From contig RFSG01000004.1 in the NCBI GenBank assembly GCA_009924095.1, forward strand, positions 1 through 53,336: a stretch of 53,336 nucleotides of DNA, read 5' to 3'. Origin of the DNA: Sphingobacteriia bacterium (lineage in GTDB: Bacteria > Bacteroidota > Bacteroidia > J057 > RFSG01). The notes under the pieces were generated by a model. The model had not been told where the DNA came from and ran no database searches. It worked only from the letters and a program-made list of their open reading frames with translations. Positions 1 through 9,840 of the stretch are shown piece after piece. The position numbers were made by a program, and so were the translations under genes. Numbering within the stretch: the first letter of the stretch is position 1; each line of letters begins with the position of its first letter.

Positions 1-1605
1 TCCATGTGTCATTCTAAACGGAAAGGCTAATCCTACTCCAGCAGAGATAATTAATTGTTCAGCATTTCCATTTAATTTTCGGGGAGATAATTCCTTGTTT
101 CTAGACCAAATTATTTCCGGCGTATTCCATAATTCAGATAAAAGCTGGTCATCTAATTCTGACGGTAATAAACTTTCGGTCTCTGGTAAACTCTCTAGCA
201 CCACCCAAACGGGTTGTGCTTCAAAATAATTTTGTAAATGGGTAACCGTGTCTTTTAATAAATCCTGACTATGCGCATAACGCGGTATTTTTAATAAAAA
301 TTGATTAAATTCTTCTTTTTTCTTTTGCTGTAAAGAAATCCCGTATTTTAATAAACGATCATGATATTTTAAAAATAAGGTTCTGAATACTAGAATTAAT
401 AAAATTAAAAATATTACCTCTACCAAACTTTGATATGGAGAAGGAGATAACCAAGTATTCCCTAATTCATGTACAATTAAATAAAGAATTAATAATCCTC
501 CTCCTAATAATAAATATTGTAAAGTTCGAGATAAAATTACTGCTGTTTTACCAAATTTTAGTCGAGAAAAACTTAACCAAAAAAATGGAAATACCTGAAT
601 CAGGAAACTAAAACATAAGGCAATGGGGATCCATTCATTATGGGCAATATTTCCATTTAGGGCTAATAGCAAAAAAATACAAGCTAATATGGAGAAGACT
701 CCTCCACCCAAATTAAAACCTGAAGTCTTTTTCTCCCTATGAAAAAAGAATATCCCCAAATGTACCCAAGCAAACAGGCTTTGAAATACAAGAATTTCTG
801 CTTCTAATATTCCGAAGTAATTAGAAATTTTATTTAAGGGTAACCCTAATAGGCAGATTAATATTCCAATTATTATGGAGGGAATTAACCATTTCCAAGA
901 TATTCTCGTTGCTGCAGTAGAAATAGCAAGGCTACTCGAGAGAATTAAATACAACAAACAAAAAGAATATTCCAGAGATAATAATTCACTGGGAATATCT
1001 AATAATATTCTAAGATTTCTAAATGCAATTAAACCCGTAAATGCAATACTTAATAATCCTGGCAGAATTACAGGCCATTGTTCCACAGGATTGGTTCTGA
1101 ACAAAGGAAATAAAATCAGCAAAATAATTATTGAAACAAAACATAAACTGCAGGTCAACCAAATTTGAACGGTCCAGAGCCATGGGATTTCTGGCCAGGA
1201 AGCAAAGGGATGAAGGGATAATGCTACAAACACATTTAATCGTTCAGGACTAAACCGATTAATTTCCTGCCGTTCGATTTGATAAATTAAAAGTTTACCG
1301 GGTTGGCCAGCTTGATGTATTTCTTTTAATAAAGGTAAATTAGGAATGGGGGCATATTCTATCCCTAAAAGTTTATCTCCTGGTTTAATCCCATTTCCAG
1401 GACTATTCGTGGCAGTATGATAACTTTTTTTAGCAATTATTTCTGCCTCATTTTGTTCCCATACAACCCAATCCCAAACAGTAAGAGATGGCTCCGATAG
1501 AGAGGTATGGGGTTGTTTTGAAATGGAATAGATATAAGAAAGGATCTTAAGCGTTGCCACCCCAAGGAAAATCCAACTAATACCTAAAAGCCATACTTTT
1601 CTCAT
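1..1605 (-). CDS. PDZ-like / multi-TM / GAF-like membrane sensor, 3' end cut by window
   Basis: Reading the minus strand from ATG at 1605 gives 535 codons with no stop before the window edge, so the C-terminus is missing. Visible parts: an N-terminal membrane segment (about residues 4-22), an extracytoplasmic PDZ-like stretch (about 50-115, with GIKPGDKLLGI near residue 72), then about eight hydrophobic segments from residue 147 to about 410. A soluble start of a GAF-like fold follows (near the edge: ISAGVGLAFPFRMTHG). Proteins with a PDZ, a membrane block and a GAF domain often end in a SpoIIE/PP2C phosphatase or a histidine kinase, but that part lies outside the window, so the output domain is unknown. 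It is divergent from the YceD gene across 93 bp. Confident that it is a real gene; family call is inference. Confidence 0.75.
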   Translation of the reverse strand, partial: MRKVWLLGISWIFLGVATLKILSYIYSISKQPHTSLSEPSLTVWDWVVWEQNEAEIIAKKSYHTATNSPGNGIKPGDKLLGIEYAPIPNLPLLKEIHQAGQPGKLLIYQIERQEINRFSPERLNVFVALSLHPFASWPEIPWLWTVQIWLTCSLCFVSIIILLILFPLFRTNPVEQWPVILPGLLSIAFTGLIAFRNLRILLDIPSELLSLEYSFCLLYLILSSSLAISTAATRISWKWLIPSIIIGILICLLGLPLNKISNYFGILEAEILVFQSLFAWVHLGIFFFHREKKTSGFNLGGGVFSILACIFLLLALNGNIAHNEWIPIALCFSFLIQVFPFFWLSFSRLKFGKTAVILSRTLQYLLLGGGLLILYLIVHELGNTWLSPSPYQSLVEVIFLILLILVFRTLFLKYHDRLLKYGISLQQKKKEEFNQFLLKIPRYAHSQDLLKDTVTHLQNYFEAQPVWVVLESLPETESLLPSELDDQLLSELWNTPEIIWSRNKELSPRKLNGNAEQLIISAGVGLAFPFRMTHG

Positions 1606-1670
1606 ATTCCCAGAAAATTACCAGATTTTTAGGCAGATAATTCATATTTTTTTTTTTAATTCAGTCTGCG

Positions 1671-1678
1671 TAACTTCG
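1671..1678 (+). promoter_or_regulatory. Possible -7 element upstream of the YceD-rpmF-plsX block
   Basis: TAACTTCG matches 7 of 8 positions of the Bacteroidota -7 consensus TAnnTTTG and ends 20 nt before the ATG at 1699. No convincing -33 TTG is visible; the upstream stretch is a long T run. Tentative. Confidence 0.35.
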
Positions 1679-1698
1679 CAATCTTATTTCATTGGCGC

Positions 1699-2256
1699 AT
1701 GTTGCGGCCCAAAGACATCAAGGCATATAGTATAGAGTTGCCGAAACTCAAGTCTGGTAAAAATGAATTCGATTTTTTACTAGATGAAAGATTTCTGAAG
1801 TTGTTTGAAAAACCACTGATGAAAATTGGGAAGGTAGCTGTTGCGGCTGAGGTGTTTAAAAACTTGAATCATTTGGATGTTAAATTCAAATTTGAAGGGT
1901 TTTTGCAATTGGAGTGTGATCGTTGTGGGGTTGAGTACGAATATCCGATAAATGTTGAACATCGGATTATTTATGCGTATCGAGGGGTTGGAACTACAGA
2001 AGAGGAGGAAACAGAGGTCGAAGGTACTGAAGTCATTTACATTAGCAGAGATGAACATTTGCTGGATTTGACCCAAGAATTATACGACTATGTTTGTTTA
2101 GAAATCCCAATTCGAAAAGTTCCTGAGGATTGCAATGATAATTGTCCGCGGTATGTAAGCTTATTTAAGGAGGGAAATACCTCTTTGAATGAAAGCGATA
2201 CAGATCCCAGATGGGAAGCGTTGCGCCGAATGAAAAGTGATAATTCTGAAAACTAA
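1699..2256 (+). CDS. YceD/DUF177 family protein
   Basis: This 185-aa protein is the usual partner encoded just before ribosomal protein L32. It carries the CxxC pair of the DUF177 family (Cys73 and Cys76, in LECDRCG) and a second Cys pair at 145 and 149 near the C-terminus (DCNDNCPRY), so a bound metal is possible. An acidic run lies around residues 100-110. Family members are linked to 23S rRNA/large-subunit accumulation in bacteria and plastids. rpmF starts 22 nt after its stop, so the two are probably co-transcribed. Family assignment is based on the Cys motif, size and gene order. Confidence 0.85.
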   Translation: MLRPKDIKAYSIELPKLKSGKNEFDFLLDERFLKLFEKPLMKIGKVAVAAEVFKNLNHLDVKFKFEGFLQLECDRCGVEYEYPINVEHRIIYAYRGVGTTEEEETEVEGTEVIYISRDEHLLDLTQELYDYVCLEIPIRKVPEDCNDNCPRYVSLFKEGNTSLNESDTDPRWEALRRMKSDNSEN

Positions 2257-2277
2257 GCAACTTAATTCCTTTCTGCC

Positions 2278-2460
2278 ATGGCACATCCTAAGCGAAAAAT
2301 TTCCAAAACCCGCAGGGACAAAAGAAGAACCCATGACAAGCTAACTGCTTTGCCCACTTATACAGATCAAGTATCTGGAGAAGCTACGCTTTATCATCGC
2401 GTATGCATCGAAAGCGGGTATTACCGCGGACGGCAAGTCATGAAAGGAAAAGAAGAATAA
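2278..2460 (+). CDS. rpmF: 50S ribosomal protein L32 (zinc-free form)
   Basis: A 60-aa basic protein with the classic L32 N-terminus ([19 protein letters not shown]). Zinc-binding L32 proteins have two CxxC pairs. Here the first pair is gone (TDQVSGE at that place) and only Cys43 of the second pair remains ([10 protein letters not shown]), so this is a C-minus, zinc-independent version. It lies between the YceD gene and plsX, with plsX starting only 5 nt after its stop, the standard conserved arrangement. Confidence 0.95.
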   Translation: MAHPKRKISKTRRDKRRTHDKLTALPTYTDQVSGEATLYHRVCIESGYYRGRQVMKGKEE

Positions 2461-2465
2461 TTCCG

Positions 2466-3404
2466 ATGCGAATTGGGATTGATGTTATGGGCGGGGATTT
2501 TTTCCCCCATGCTCCCATTGCAGGCGCAATTTTGGCTCAAGCCGAAATGGGCGACAAATTGCGCATGGTTCTCATCGGGGATACCCAGTTGATTCAAGCC
2601 GAACTTAATAAGCTTAACCTTCCGCTCGATCAATTCGAAATCCTGCATGCTCCTGAAGTAATCGGGATGGATGAACATCCTGCTAAAGCATTTGTAGCTA
2701 AAGTGCATTCTTCTATCTCCGTCGGAATTAATTCAGTAAAATCGAATCATATTGATGCCTTTATCAGTGCCGGAAATACCGGGGCTATGCTGGTAGGCTC
2801 TGTTCTAGGATTGGGTAATATAGAAGGCGTTTTAAGACCTACTATAGGTGCTCTCTATCCTTGTAATGGTAAGTTTTCCCTTTTTTGTGATGTAGGTGCT
2901 AATACCGATTGCAAACCAGAACACTTGGTGCAATTTGCCTTGTTAGGAAGTATTTACCTACGTGAAGTAATGGGCATTGAATCTCCTTCAGTTGCCCAAC
3001 TAAATGTAGGAGAGGAAAGAACTAAAGGAAGCCAACTCGCGCAAGCAACTTATGAGTTGTTAGAAGCACATCCTGATATTCGATTTATCGGAAATGCTGA
3101 GGGTCGTGACCTCAACCGTCAGTTTGCAGATGTATATGTATGTGATGGTTTCACGGGTAATATACTCCTTAAGTATGCTGAGTCTATTTACGACTTATTT
3201 CATGATCGGTTTCCAGAGGATGCAGTAGTTAATTCCTTCAATTTTGAAAATTATGGGGGATTACCAATTCTCGGCGTAAAAGGCGTTTCTGTAATCGGTC
3301 ATGGCATTTCAACCCCGAAAGCTTTTCATCAAATGATACGAACAGCTTCCGACGCCATTAGATCTGGGTTGATTGAAAAATTTGAAAAAGCCCTGAAAGT
3401 TTAA
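2466..3404 (+). CDS. plsX: Phosphate acyltransferase PlsX
   Basis: A 312-aa enzyme that turns acyl-ACP into acyl-phosphate for phospholipid synthesis. The ATG at 2466 gives the family N-terminus [18 protein letters not shown] longer in-frame reading from 2403 would overlap rpmF and add a basic tail unlike PlsX, so it was rejected. Further family landmarks are SAGNTGAML, the [11 protein letters not shown] block and VCDGFTGN. It is 5 nt after rpmF and 11 nt before fabH, consistent with one operon. Confidence 0.95.
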   Translation: MRIGIDVMGGDFFPHAPIAGAILAQAEMGDKLRMVLIGDTQLIQAELNKLNLPLDQFEILHAPEVIGMDEHPAKAFVAKVHSSISVGINSVKSNHIDAFISAGNTGAMLVGSVLGLGNIEGVLRPTIGALYPCNGKFSLFCDVGANTDCKPEHLVQFALLGSIYLREVMGIESPSVAQLNVGEERTKGSQLAQATYELLEAHPDIRFIGNAEGRDLNRQFADVYVCDGFTGNILLKYAESIYDLFHDRFPEDAVVNSFNFENYGGLPILGVKGVSVIGHGISTPKAFHQMIRTASDAIRSGLIEKFEKALKV

Positions 3405-3415
3405 GCCCCGACCTT

Positions 3416-4399
3416 ATGAAAACCACTGCGGCCATAACAGCAGTCGGAGCCTACCTTCCCGATGATATCCTGACCAATCAGGATTTGGAAAAAATGGTGG
3501 ACACCACAAATGACTGGATCCTCGAAAGAACTGGAATCCAGGAACGCCATATCCTGAAAGGTCCATATGGTACTTCCACCCTTGCTGCCAGAGCAATTCA
3601 GTCTTTACTCCAACAACGAAATTTATCCCCCCTCGATATTGATCTTATCATTGTAGCAACTACTACACCCGATATGATGTTTCCCGCTACCGCAAATGTG
3701 GTAGGGGATATGATTGGAGCTAAAAATGCCTGGGGGTTTGACCTGCAAGCAGCCTGTTCTGGCTTTATTTATGCCCTATCTACCGGTGCTCAGTTTATTG
3801 AAACTGGACGATATAAAAAAGTAGTAGTAGTAGGCGCAGACAAAATGTCGTCTATTATTGATTATGAAGATCGAAATACCTGTATCATTTTTGGAGATGG
3901 CGGTGGTGCTGTTTTGTTAGAGCCTAATTATGAAGGCTTAGGTGTGCTGGATTTTATTCTTCACAGTGATGGAGCAGGACGTGAATTTCTGCATATGAAA
4001 GCAGGAGGATCTATGAAGCCTGCCTCTTTGGAAACCGTCAGAAATAAAGAACATTATGTTTACCAAGAAGGTAAAACCGTATTCAAATTTGCGGTAACCA
4101 ATATGGCCGATGTGGCGGTAAAAATAATGGAGAAAAATAATTTGGGCCCCGATGATATCGCTTGGTTAGTGCCGCATCAGGCCAATAAACGAATTATTGA
4201 TTCCACTGGACAAAGAATGGGTATCCCACCCGAAAAAGTAATTGTCAATATTCAAAAATATGGCAATACCACTTCCGGAACCATTCCGATTTGCTTGTTT
4301 GAATGGAAAGATAAATTTAAAAAAGGGGATAATCTTATTCTCGCCTCATTTGGTGGAGGATTTACCTGGGGTGCCGTTTATGTTAAGTGGGGATGTTAA
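3416..4399 (+). CDS. fabH: Beta-ketoacyl-ACP synthase III
   Basis: A 327-aa FabH that starts fatty-acid synthesis by condensing an acyl-CoA with malonyl-ACP. The complete triad is visible: Cys114 in QAACSGF, His254 in VPHQANKRI and Asn284 in KYGNTTSGT. The glycine-rich end FGGGFTWGA is also typical. The start at 3416 follows plsX by 11 nt. A 105-bp gap separates it from accB. Confidence 0.96.
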   Translation: MKTTAAITAVGAYLPDDILTNQDLEKMVDTTNDWILERTGIQERHILKGPYGTSTLAARAIQSLLQQRNLSPLDIDLIIVATTTPDMMFPATANVVGDMIGAKNAWGFDLQAACSGFIYALSTGAQFIETGRYKKVVVVGADKMSSIIDYEDRNTCIIFGDGGGAVLLEPNYEGLGVLDFILHSDGAGREFLHMKAGGSMKPASLETVRNKEHYVYQEGKTVFKFAVTNMADVAVKIMEKNNLGPDDIAWLVPHQANKRIIDSTGQRMGIPPEKVIVNIQKYGNTTSGTIPICLFEWKDKFKKGDNLILASFGGGFTWGAVYVKWGC

Positions 4400-4504
4400 A
4401 GATTAAGAAGCTTCACTTTAACGCTTTTGTTGAATCTCACCCAATTAGGATTATTTATTAACTTGCCCTTCGCTAGGGTTTGCCGAAACGTATAATTTAA
4501 ACAT

Positions 4505-5020
4505 ATGATGGACTTTAAATCAATTCAGGAACTTCTTCGAATGGTTAATAAATCAGACCTGACAGAAGTTGAAATCGAACAAAAAGATTTTAAGATAAAA
4601 ATCACAAGGCAATTGCCTGAGATGCAAACTTTTGTTCAGCCCAATTATTACCCATCTCCTGCTGCCTTACCCCCAACTGCACCAGCTCCAGGAAGCCTGT
4701 CTTATCCAGGTTATCCCACCTCCTCTCCAGAACCGAAAAAAGATTCTGCTGCAGAGGCACCCGAAACCAACACTGGATTATTTGAATTTCGCTCCCCGAT
4801 TATTGGTACTTTTTATAGGTCTAATGGCCCTGATAAAGAACCTTATGTAAAAGTCGGTGATACAATCAATCCGGGTCAGCCGCTTTGTATCATTGAGGCT
4901 ATGAAATTATTTAATGAGATAGAAGCTGATATTTCAGGTAAAGTGGTGAAAATACTGATTGAAAATGCGCAACCCGTAGAATACGACCAGCCTTTATTTC
5001 TGATTGAATTAGCTAAATAA
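4505..5020 (+). CDS. accB: Acetyl-CoA carboxylase biotin carboxyl carrier protein
   Basis: A 171-aa BCCP. The biotin-accepting lysine is Lys134 in IIEAMKLFNEIE. A Pro/Ala/Ser-rich flexible linker (about 45-90) separates the N-terminal helix region from the biotinyl domain (about 93-170), as usual. Two ATGs are adjacent (4505 and 4508); either could be used. accC begins 9 nt after the stop. Confidence 0.95.
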   Translation: MMDFKSIQELLRMVNKSDLTEVEIEQKDFKIKITRQLPEMQTFVQPNYYPSPAALPPTAPAPGSLSYPGYPTSSPEPKKDSAAEAPETNTGLFEFRSPIIGTFYRSNGPDKEPYVKVGDTINPGQPLCIIEAMKLFNEIEADISGKVVKILIENAQPVEYDQPLFLIELAK

Positions 5021-5029
5021 CGAATCCCC

Positions 5030-6367
5030 TTGTTTAAGAAAATTCTAATCGCAAATCGGGGCGAGATAGCCCTAAGAATACAGCGTACCTGTAAGGAAAT
5101 GGGTATCGATACTGTTGCCGTATTTTCAACGGCTGATAAAGATAGTTTACACGTTCGTTTTGCCGACGAAGCGGTATGTATTGGTCCGCCCAATAGCCGA
5201 GATAGTTATCTAAATATGATGAATATCCTTGCTGCTGCTGAAATTACAGGGGTTGATGCGATTCATCCGGGCTATGGATTTTTATCTGAAAATGCTGAGT
5301 TCTCCCAAATTTGTTATGACCATGGATTTAAATTCATCGGTTCTCCGCCTGAAATTATTAAGGCAATGGGAGATAAAGCAACGGCTAAAGCTACCATGCG
5401 GGCAGCTGGGGTTCCTATTATTCCAGGTTCTGAAGGAATCTTAGAAAGTGTTGCCGAAGGAAAAAAGGTAGCCAAAAAAATTGGGTATCCAGTTCTATTA
5501 AAAGCAACTGCCGGTGGGGGAGGAAAAGGTATGCGCCTCGTGTGGAAGGAAGAAGAATTTGAAGAAGCCTGGAACTCAGCAAGAACAGAAGCCGGAGCCG
5601 CTTTTGGTAATGATGGGATGTATCTGGAAAAATATATTGAAGAACCCCGACATATCGAAATTCAAGTAGTTGGCGACCAATATGGAAATGTTTCCCATCT
5701 TTCAGAACGGGATTGTTCTATCCAGCGCCGACATCAAAAATTGGTGGAAGAAAGTCCAAGCCCTGCAGTAGATCAAAAACTGCGTGAGAAAATTGGAGAA
5801 GCAGCGGTTAAAGGAGCAAAATATGTAAAATACGAAGGTGCAGGTACTGTGGAATTTCTGCTCGATAAACATGGAAAATTTTATTTCATGGAAATGAATA
5901 CCCGTATTCAAGTTGAACATCCAGTTACCGAAGAGATTTTTCATTACGATTTAATTAAAGAGCAAATCAAAGTGGCTGCCGGAGAAAAAGTTTCTGGAAG
6001 GCATTATTTCCCCGATGGAAAGTTTGCGATGGAAGTAAGAATAAATGCCGAAGATCCTTGGAATGATTTTAGACCCAGTCCCGGTGTTATTACCAATTTC
6101 CATAAACCGGGAGGCCATGGGGTAAGGGTAGATACGCATGCTTATGCCGGGTATCGAATCCCTCCAAATTATGATTCCATGATTGGAAAATTAATTGTTT
6201 CCGCATTCTCCCGTGCTGAAGTAATTGCTAAAATGGAAAGAGCCTTAGATGAATTTATTATTGAAGGTGTAAAAACAACGATACCCTTTCATCAGAAACT
6301 GATGAAAGATTCCAACTTCAGAGCAGGTAATTTTACCACTAAATTCCTGGAGGAATTTAAATACTAA
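5030..6367 (+). CDS. accC: Acetyl-CoA carboxylase biotin carboxylase (TTG start)
   Basis: A 445-aa biotin carboxylase, normal length. ATP-grasp features: GGGGKGMR at 162-169 and [14 protein letters not shown] at 287-300, which contains catalytic Arg292. The family N-terminus [16 protein letters not shown] directly follows a TTG codon at 5030, and no ATG lies in a suitable place, so TTG is taken as the start. It carboxylates biotin on the AccB encoded just upstream. The alpha/beta carboxyltransferase genes are not in the window. Confidence 0.95.
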   Translation: MFKKILIANRGEIALRIQRTCKEMGIDTVAVFSTADKDSLHVRFADEAVCIGPPNSRDSYLNMMNILAAAEITGVDAIHPGYGFLSENAEFSQICYDHGFKFIGSPPEIIKAMGDKATAKATMRAAGVPIIPGSEGILESVAEGKKVAKKIGYPVLLKATAGGGGKGMRLVWKEEEFEEAWNSARTEAGAAFGNDGMYLEKYIEEPRHIEIQVVGDQYGNVSHLSERDCSIQRRHQKLVEESPSPAVDQKLREKIGEAAVKGAKYVKYEGAGTVEFLLDKHGKFYFMEMNTRIQVEHPVTEEIFHYDLIKEQIKVAAGEKVSGRHYFPDGKFAMEVRINAEDPWNDFRPSPGVITNFHKPGGHGVRVDTHAYAGYRIPPNYDSMIGKLIVSAFSRAEVIAKMERALDEFIIEGVKTTIPFHQKLMKDSNFRAGNFTTKFLEEFKY

Positions 6368-6374
6368 TAATAAT

Positions 6375-6400
6375 ATCTAATTTTTAGATTTAATATTCTT
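6375..6400 (+). terminator. Weak hairpin plus T-rich tail after accC
   Basis: ATCTAA-TTT-TTAGAT (6375-6389) is a short A/T-rich stem followed by TTAATATTCTTTTTG. It is correctly placed for the end of the accC transcript but the stem is weak. The rest of 6401-6677 is AT-rich with no gene visible; a TATCTTAG box at 6650-6657 could be a -7 element for the next gene. Confidence 0.3.
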
Positions 6401-6677
6401 TTTGTTTTCCATTTTAGCTTTATCCCATTTATTTAACCAGGCTACTTAACACGCAGCGAGAAAATTCAATAGAATAAAAGTTGTTTTCTGTAATCATTGG
6501 AAGGACAGGATTTATTCTCAATTTATTCTATTCCTATTTTTTAATGATTCATGTTTGTTTTTGGGATGTATTTTATTCCCATTATAATAGTTTTCTTTTT
6601 TTAGGGAAGATTTTCTGTTTGAAAAAATCCTGATTTTCAACAAAATGTGTATCTTAGTTATTAGTTCAAAAAATGCC

Positions 6678-7427
6678 ATGATTAGGTTGAAATATCTGTT
6701 TTTTTTCTTCACTGGCCTTATTGGCTTAGGGGGCTGGATGGGTTTTATTTCTGCCCAAAACCTATCCGATATTAAACAAGACTTAACCTATAAAGACGGG
6801 GTTAGATTAGAATATAGATTAAATTATGCTGGTCTTCCTTACCGTGCAGTTTGGTCTTATGATTTACAGGCTTTTGTTAATGCCAAAAAGAAAAGTAATC
6901 GTCAACGGCTATATTTTTTAGGGGACGACCGAGGATTGGTACCTTCGGATGATTTACGGTATGTAGATGTAATCATTCCGGAGAAATTATCTAAATCTAA
7001 AAAAGAAATAGAAGTTGTTTTATCCGTTCAACAATTAGAAGGAAAGGGCGCTGTGTTGCGTTCCTTAGTAATGCCAGGATGGGGCTTGGAAAGAACCACC
7101 GCGCTGAATCGTTATCGTTGGTCGCGCACCATTCCGGTGTATGGACTCATTGCCAGCAGTTTTGTTTTTAGAGCTTTATCCAGGGATGCCTATAAATCTT
7201 ATCTATCTACCTCCGAAAATGCTGGATACCCTTTGTCGGATTATAAAGATGCTAATCTGTTTCATCAGCTTTCTCTAATCACACTCGGTGCAGGAGTAGT
7301 CTTGTGGGGATATGATTTAGTAGATGTCTGGAGAAGATCGCGTATCAATAAAAAAATAAATGTTCCTCAAAAAGTAAAAATAATTCCTGAACCTGGAGGA
7401 ATTAGAATGAGTTATGCACTACCATAG
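6678..7427 (+). CDS. Exported protein of unknown function (DUF5683-like?)
   Basis: From the ATG at 6678 the product is 249 aa with a clear signal peptide (MIRLKYLFFFFTG..., cleavage likely after GFISA before QN). A longer reading from 6645 would put extra residues before the signal sequence and is less likely. The C-terminal half has a VMPGWGL motif (about residue 138) and two hydrophobic segments, the second followed by YDLVDVWRRSR. This resembles small Bacteroidota membrane proteins of the DUF5683 type, but that is inference from pattern only. Its last 14 nt overlap the following lipoprotein gene, so the two are probably expressed together. Confidence 0.6.
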   Translation: MIRLKYLFFFFTGLIGLGGWMGFISAQNLSDIKQDLTYKDGVRLEYRLNYAGLPYRAVWSYDLQAFVNAKKKSNRQRLYFLGDDRGLVPSDDLRYVDVIIPEKLSKSKKEIEVVLSVQQLEGKGAVLRSLVMPGWGLERTTALNRYRWSRTIPVYGLIASSFVFRALSRDAYKSYLSTSENAGYPLSDYKDANLFHQLSLITLGAGVVLWGYDLVDVWRRSRINKKINVPQKVKIIPEPGGIRMSYALP

Positions 7428-8847
7428 TCGATTCAATTCATATTTAACGAATAATGTATATAATATAACTATTATTATATATAGTTGTTTATTATTATTA
7501 GGCTGTAATAAAAATGAAATGGCATGGAATCTCAAAAAGGAAAGAGTTATTCTAGAGATTCAACCCATCAATGTTACAGAGGATGTTTTTTCACGTAAGT
7601 TTATTATACAAGTAAACCTTGTGGATGCGGGTACTTTACCTATTCAAGAAAAGGGGATAGTTGTTGCCACACATGAATTGCCTACCGTAACCGATACACG
7701 GTTCTCTGCAAGTTCGGGAAATGGGAATTTTGAAGTTTCTGCTATTGGATTACAATCTTCTACTTTTTATCATGTTCGAGCGTATGCAAGGAACGAAGCA
7801 GGGGTTTGGTATAGTGCTGAAGAAAAGGTGCTCACGATAGCCTCTGCCGGAACGCCTGCGGATCCGGATATTCCTTTTGTTACTACCCAAGCCTCTCCCA
7901 GTGCAGCTGTTCTGGAAGGAGGAGGAACTTATAGAATCACTTTAGGAGGAGCGGTGGTGAGTGACCGTGGGGCACAATTAACCCAACAAGGTGTTTGTGT
8001 AGCCACTCATCCAGATGCAACGGTAAACGATATATCGGTAAATAGTTCAGGGGTTGCAACTCCCTTTACGGTATCGGTAACGGGATTGACTGCCAATACT
8101 ACTTATTATTATCGCGCCTTTGCCCAAAACTCAGTAGGTATAGGGTATGGATCTGAATATTCCTTTGTTCCCGGAGTTACCTCTCTAACGCCTGAAATAC
8201 AAACCGGTACGCTCATTTCTCAAATGAGTTCCTTTACTGCTCGTGTTACCCTTACCCTCGTGGATAATCATGGCAGTGCCCTTATTGCCAAAGGATTTTG
8301 CTGGGATACGCTCCCCAATCCGGATGTATCAAAACGAGTAACCGATGGAGGGGCTGGAGTTTCTTTGTTTACTGCTACTTTAGAAGGGTTGATTCCAGGT
8401 AAAACTTATTTTGTTCGGGGTTATGGTACGAATGCAAATGGAACTGGATATGGCAATGAAGTTAGTTTTGTCGCCAATACACCTTCCACGATAACTTATT
8501 ATGAACCGTTTAATAATTTAAGTGCCTGGACTGCCTCTGGCTTTACGATTGTTGCAGACACCGCTTGTTTTCAGGCAAATTGTTCAACCTTATCTGTGGC
8601 GGGTAGTAATGCAAGCATGCAGCGTACTTTTTCTTTAACTTCCATTGAAGACTATTGCCTTAATGTAAGGATACAAGGAACTGCAACGTTAGAAGTATTA
8701 GAAAATGGAAGTGTAAAATCCAGTGCGGTAAATACAGGTATTTATTTTTTAACTGGGTTAATGGGCAGTGGAAATACCACCGTTCAAATCAGGGTAACAG
8801 CCAGCTCGGGGGCAAGGGTTTGGGTAGATGAATTTTATTTTTATTAA
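7414..8847 (+). CDS. Surface lipoprotein with three fibronectin-III-like repeats
   Basis: A 477-aa protein with a lipoprotein signal peptide; the lipobox LLGC places the lipidated Cys at residue 31. Three repeats of roughly 100 aa each end in a version of the pattern TYYYRAFAQNSVGIGYG (others are FYHVRAYARNEAGVWYS and YFVRGYGTNANGTGYG), typical of FN3-like or Ig-like modules in Bacteroidota surface proteins. The last ~115 residues form a separate beta-rich domain that could be a jelly-roll binding module. No catalytic motif is seen. A role in adhesion or glycan binding is plausible but unproven. The start overlaps the upstream gene by 14 nt. Confidence 0.7.
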   Translation: MHYHSRFNSYLTNNVYNITIIIYSCLLLLGCNKNEMAWNLKKERVILEIQPINVTEDVFSRKFIIQVNLVDAGTLPIQEKGIVVATHELPTVTDTRFSASSGNGNFEVSAIGLQSSTFYHVRAYARNEAGVWYSAEEKVLTIASAGTPADPDIPFVTTQASPSAAVLEGGGTYRITLGGAVVSDRGAQLTQQGVCVATHPDATVNDISVNSSGVATPFTVSVTGLTANTTYYYRAFAQNSVGIGYGSEYSFVPGVTSLTPEIQTGTLISQMSSFTARVTLTLVDNHGSALIAKGFCWDTLPNPDVSKRVTDGGAGVSLFTATLEGLIPGKTYFVRGYGTNANGTGYGNEVSFVANTPSTITYYEPFNNLSAWTASGFTIVADTACFQANCSTLSVAGSNASMQRTFSLTSIEDYCLNVRIQGTATLEVLENGSVKSSAVNTGIYFLTGLMGSGNTTVQIRVTASSGARVWVDEFYFY

Positions 8848-9105
8848 GGCATAAATCCAAATTTATTCATCGTATTTAACAGGATAAGTAATTTGGAAAC
8901 TAATTATTCTCCTGGAATTAAAGTTTTATTAGAATTTATTTGATGAAATTGTTTTTTTTTCTAATCAGATTACCTGTAAATTAAATTCCTGATGATTTCA
9001 TTTGGATATTAATTATTTTGAACCTAAAGATTCAGTAAATCTGAATAATAATGTTTAATTATAAATTATTATCGAATTAAATATAAGAAATTGGTTAGAT
9101 TTTAA
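8848..9105. other. AT-rich convergent intergenic region
   Basis: It lies between the ends of the FN3 lipoprotein (+) and the broken barrel gene (-). It contains a small inverted repeat ATTCAG-TAAAT-CTGAAT near 9030-9047 but no clear intrinsic terminator and no gene. Confidence 0.5.
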
Positions 9106-9840
9106 TTACCATAGCGGCGATCCTAAGATATTTAATTCAAAGACAAGTCCTTCAGGTTTTGGCGTATCGGGATTTGGGATCTGCCACCCCGCACATACCT
9201 GTATATGTTTGCTGAAATTATACATGCCTCCTATTACCAAAACAGAAGCATCATTGTTTCCGCTAACCCAGTCGCCCATTAAATACCATCTCTTGGCTAG
9301 TTTTAATTCATATCCTAAAAGGGCACCAAAGGTATTGCCCAGGCCTACAAACATTTTATTCGTTTGATAAAGGCCTCCTACTATTCTGCTTTTATGTTTC
9401 ATAAAATGAAATACCCCAATACAATAATTAAAGTAATTAATTCTTTTTTTCTTTATTTTATTACTAATATTTATTCCACTTTGCGTACCCAGATTTACAT
9501 CCAATAGTTTGGTTAATTTAAATTTTTTTTGAAGGGTACCTAAAATTATGGGATATAATGCACCTTCGCCAGGATCACTATTATATAAAGATCTCCATTG
9601 AGGCGAAAAATAAAGTCCTTTACCTACCAGGTTTACCCCGGCATCCCATCCTTTACCTACTCAATAGACAAAATGTGCTTTGGATTCTACCTTATTGGAA
9701 TAGGTATTTAATTGATGTTGATAAAAGAATTTCTTTTTATACGTGATATCTCCGGAAGGAATATTGAATAAATTTTGTTGACTGAGAGTTGTTTTATACA
9801 CAAAAAACAAAAGGATTACGGTAATACTTCGGGTAAGCAT
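9106..9840 (-). pseudogene. Exported beta-rich protein gene broken by a single in-frame TGA
   Basis: Reading the minus strand from ATG at 9840 gives a signal peptide (MLTRSITVILLFFVY..., cleavage likely before QQN), then an open frame to the TAA at 9106, except for one TGA at codon 60 (9663-9661). The frame is unchanged on both sides, giving ...AHFVY-stop-VGKGWDAG..., so a GGA to TGA change is the simplest explanation. The 185 codons after the stop look like a small outer-membrane barrel or transporter-like protein, with alternating strands and glycines (FGALLGYELKLAKRWYLMGD). The ORF from 9504 down is only the tail of this gene. TGA ends other genes here (for example at 12481 and 34699), so general recoding is unlikely. 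A sequencing error remains possible. Confidence 0.75.

Noticed and set aside
9661-9663. Use of TGA as a sense codon (genetic code change or selenocysteine)
   Set aside because: TGA ends several intact genes here, for example the MBOAT (12481) and the MBL hydrolase (34699), and no selenocysteine context is visible.
9558-9746. Plus-strand 62-codon ORF over the broken barrel gene
   Set aside because: It lies opposite the frame of the minus-strand pseudogene and shows no protein-like features.
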